In this document: positions 5,879-7,275 of the stretch, in pieces | Numbering within the stretch: the first letter of the stretch is position 1 | How the letters are laid out: each line of letters begins with the position of its first letter | From: Actinomycetota bacterium | GTDB lineage: Bacteria; Actinomycetota; Actinomycetes; Nanopelagicales; Nanopelagicaceae | Length of the DNA stretch: 7,275 nucleotides | Direction of reading: 5' to 3' | Assembly: GCA_947488645.1 (NCBI GenBank) | Contig: CANLAC010000058.1 | Span: forward strand, 1-7,275 | Position numbers and translations under genes: made by a program | The notes under the pieces: model-generated | The model's database searches: none | What the model saw: only the letters and a program-made list of their open reading frames with translations | What the model was told of the DNA's origin: nothing

Positions 5879-7275
5879 ATGACACATAGATCACCCATAT
5901 TTGAAATCAGCGATGTCTTCATCGATCAAAGAGCAGCCCTTAGTCCAATGAGTTGTACCAGACTTGGTAATGGGCTTAACCAGGACAAACTAGATGACTT
6001 TTCAATTGCAGCAGCCGAGGTAAGTGCGAACTTAACTCGCGAAACTTTGAAAAAGCTTTCTGCAATGCAACCAATCGATGAAATTGATCGTATTGCTAAG
6101 GCTGTAATGACTGAGCGTCTTGAGTCAGGGCTTGCTTTGCATGACAGTCAAGAGGGATATGTATTGTGGAATGTTTTGACATCACCACCGTCAAATGTGC
6201 GGTCTGTCTTTGAACTTATGCCCAAGAAGAGCCCGCAGGATTTTGACAATATTGCAAAGCGTTTAGCGGCAGTAGATGCTGCTTATAGCTCTTGGTGCGA
6301 AACAATCATGACTGTTGCAAAGACTGGGAAAACAACTGCCCAGCGCCAGGTTAAGGGTGTTATTGAGCAGTTAGATAGTTATGCAAATGGTGGATACAGC
6401 GCCATGTGTAAAAACTTTGATGCTGATGGAAAGTATCCAGCAATGCATGAAGCAGCAAAGCTTGCTGAAGCGGCTTCGGCAAAGGCGGCGACATTCTTGC
6501 GTGAAACTTACATGCCGATTGCCACACCCAATGATGCTGTTGGCGCAGAACGTTATGCGGTGTGGGCGCGCTTCTTCACGGGTTCTCAGTTAGATCTTCC
6601 AGCTACTTATGAGTGGGGTAAAAAGGAACTTAAGGCAATTAACGATCGCATGTGGGAACTTGCAAAGGTTATTAACCCACAAGCAAAAACACTTCGTGAG
6701 GTTGCTGACACACTAGACAATGACCCTAAGTACAAGGTTATTGGCCCAGAAAACGTCGTTAAGTATTTACAGGATTTCACCGATAAAGCAATGAAGCGCA
6801 TGAATGGTGAGTTCTTTGAAATTGATCCACGCATCGCAATTTGTGAAGCTCGATTAGCACCAGCAGGCAGTGCATCTGCTCCTTATTACAACCCACCATC
6901 AGAGGATCTTTCGCGTCCAGGTACAACGTGGATTCCAATGTTGGGTAAGAATGAAGTGAGCAACTGGCACCTAGTTTCTACGTGGTATCACGAAGCGGTT
7001 CCGGGTCACCACCTACAAGTTGGAACAGCAACTGTTGAGAAAGATCGGCTAACTCGTTTCCAGCGTACATCTGCCTGGATCAGCGGTTACGGCGAAGGCT
7101 GGGCGTTGTATGCAGAGCGATTCATGAATGAACTGGGTGCATTTGATGAGCCAGGTATTGAAATGGGTTATCTCTCTGCACAAGCATTGCGCGCATCACG
7201 CATTGTTGTAGACATCGGCATGCACCTTGGATACAAGGATGACAATGGTGTTGTCTGGAACGCTGAAAGCTCACG
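5879..7275 (+). CDS. DUF885 family putative zinc metallopeptidase (partial, cut at right edge)
   Basis: An uninterrupted frame of 465 codons plus two bases runs off the window. It carries the two hallmarks of the DUF885 family: HEAVPGHHLQ at 371-380 (an HExxPGHH metal-site motif) and YGEGWALYAE at 404-413, whose Glu is the likely third metal ligand. RIVVDIGMHLG nearer the edge is also family-typical. Members are usually about 550-600 residues, so roughly the last hundred are missing. The fold is related to gluzincin peptidases; substrates are poorly defined and hydrolysis of peptides is inferred. No signal peptide or lipobox is seen, so it is probably cytoplasmic. The ATG at 5879 has no clear Shine-Dalgarno. 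An in-frame GTG at 5843 would add 12 residues and sits at a possible transcript start, so a leaderless form is an alternative; an in-frame TAA at 5834-5836 bounds the gene upstream. Confidence 0.92.
   Translation, partial: MTHRSPIFEISDVFIDQRAALSPMSCTRLGNGLNQDKLDDFSIAAAEVSANLTRETLKKLSAMQPIDEIDRIAKAVMTERLESGLALHDSQEGYVLWNVLTSPPSNVRSVFELMPKKSPQDFDNIAKRLAAVDAAYSSWCETIMTVAKTGKTTAQRQVKGVIEQLDSYANGGYSAMCKNFDADGKYPAMHEAAKLAEAASAKAATFLRETYMPIATPNDAVGAERYAVWARFFTGSQLDLPATYEWGKKELKAINDRMWELAKVINPQAKTLREVADTLDNDPKYKVIGPENVVKYLQDFTDKAMKRMNGEFFEIDPRIAICEARLAPAGSASAPYYNPPSEDLSRPGTTWIPMLGKNEVSNWHLVSTWYHEAVPGHHLQVGTATVEKDRLTRFQRTSAWISGYGEGWALYAERFMNELGAFDEPGIEMGYLSAQALRASRIVVDIGMHLGYKDDNGVVWNAESS

Noticed and set aside
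5808..5894. Upstream extension of the TrhA-like protein by 29 residues to the ATG at 5894.
   Set aside because: The extension is Cys/Arg-rich, unlike TrhA N-termini, would overlap the start of the divergent DUF885 gene, and exceeds the usual family length. The ATG at 5807 leads directly into the family's LRGWFHLGA opening.
6381..6834. Two short open frames, one on each strand, inside the region after 5879.
   Set aside because: A single long plus-strand frame with DUF885 motifs covers the whole stretch; these are shadows of it.
1..7275. Searched by eye for CRISPR arrays, tRNA genes, insertion-sequence ends and phage or plasmid genes.
   Set aside because: No regularly spaced repeats, tRNA-like cloverleaf, transposase or integrase reading frame was seen; the window looks like ordinary compact chromosome.

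Overview
The window looks like a piece of actinobacterial chromosome with unusually AT-rich codon choice (many AAA/AAG, GAA and TTA/TTG codons) for that phylum. The murI-rph-rdgB order is a common actinobacterial arrangement. Together with the moderate base composition, compact spacing and lysine/alanine histone-like tails, it suggests a streamlined freshwater lineage of the acI/Nanopelagicales type. That placement is an inference from style and gene order; no rRNA or other marker is present to confirm it.

Layout, left to right. Plus strand, 1-2413: the 3' end of murI (glutamate racemase), rph (RNase PH), rdgB (XTP/dITP pyrophosphatase, start codon overlapping the rph stop), then a protein made of a long lysine/alanine tail, one membrane helix and a fibronectin III-like domain. 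A strong hairpin at 2432-2461 ends this block and can also serve the opposite strand. Minus strand, 5807 down to 2484: a TrhA/hemolysin III-type membrane protein, a long coiled-coil protein ending in a second lysine/alanine tail, and an OafA-like acyltransferase with a C-terminal SGNH esterase-like domain. The spacings are about 50-60 bases, so these three may be co-transcribed. Plus strand, 5879 to the right edge: a DUF885-type putative metallopeptidase that starts divergently from the TrhA gene and is cut by the window end. No stretch over 300 bases lacks a gene.

The first three genes are housekeeping: a peptidoglycan precursor (D-glutamate), RNA 3'-end maturation, and clean-up of damaged purine nucleotides. 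The acyltransferase and TrhA-like protein are envelope proteins. The most unusual content is two unrelated, convergently transcribed proteins with the same kind of histone H1-like AKK-repeat tail. One is a predicted single-pass membrane protein with an extracellular FN3-like domain; the other is a coiled-coil protein. They are the best candidates for something undescribed, for example linking nucleoid DNA to the membrane or to a cytoskeletal scaffold. This is a hypothesis from sequence composition and proximity only.
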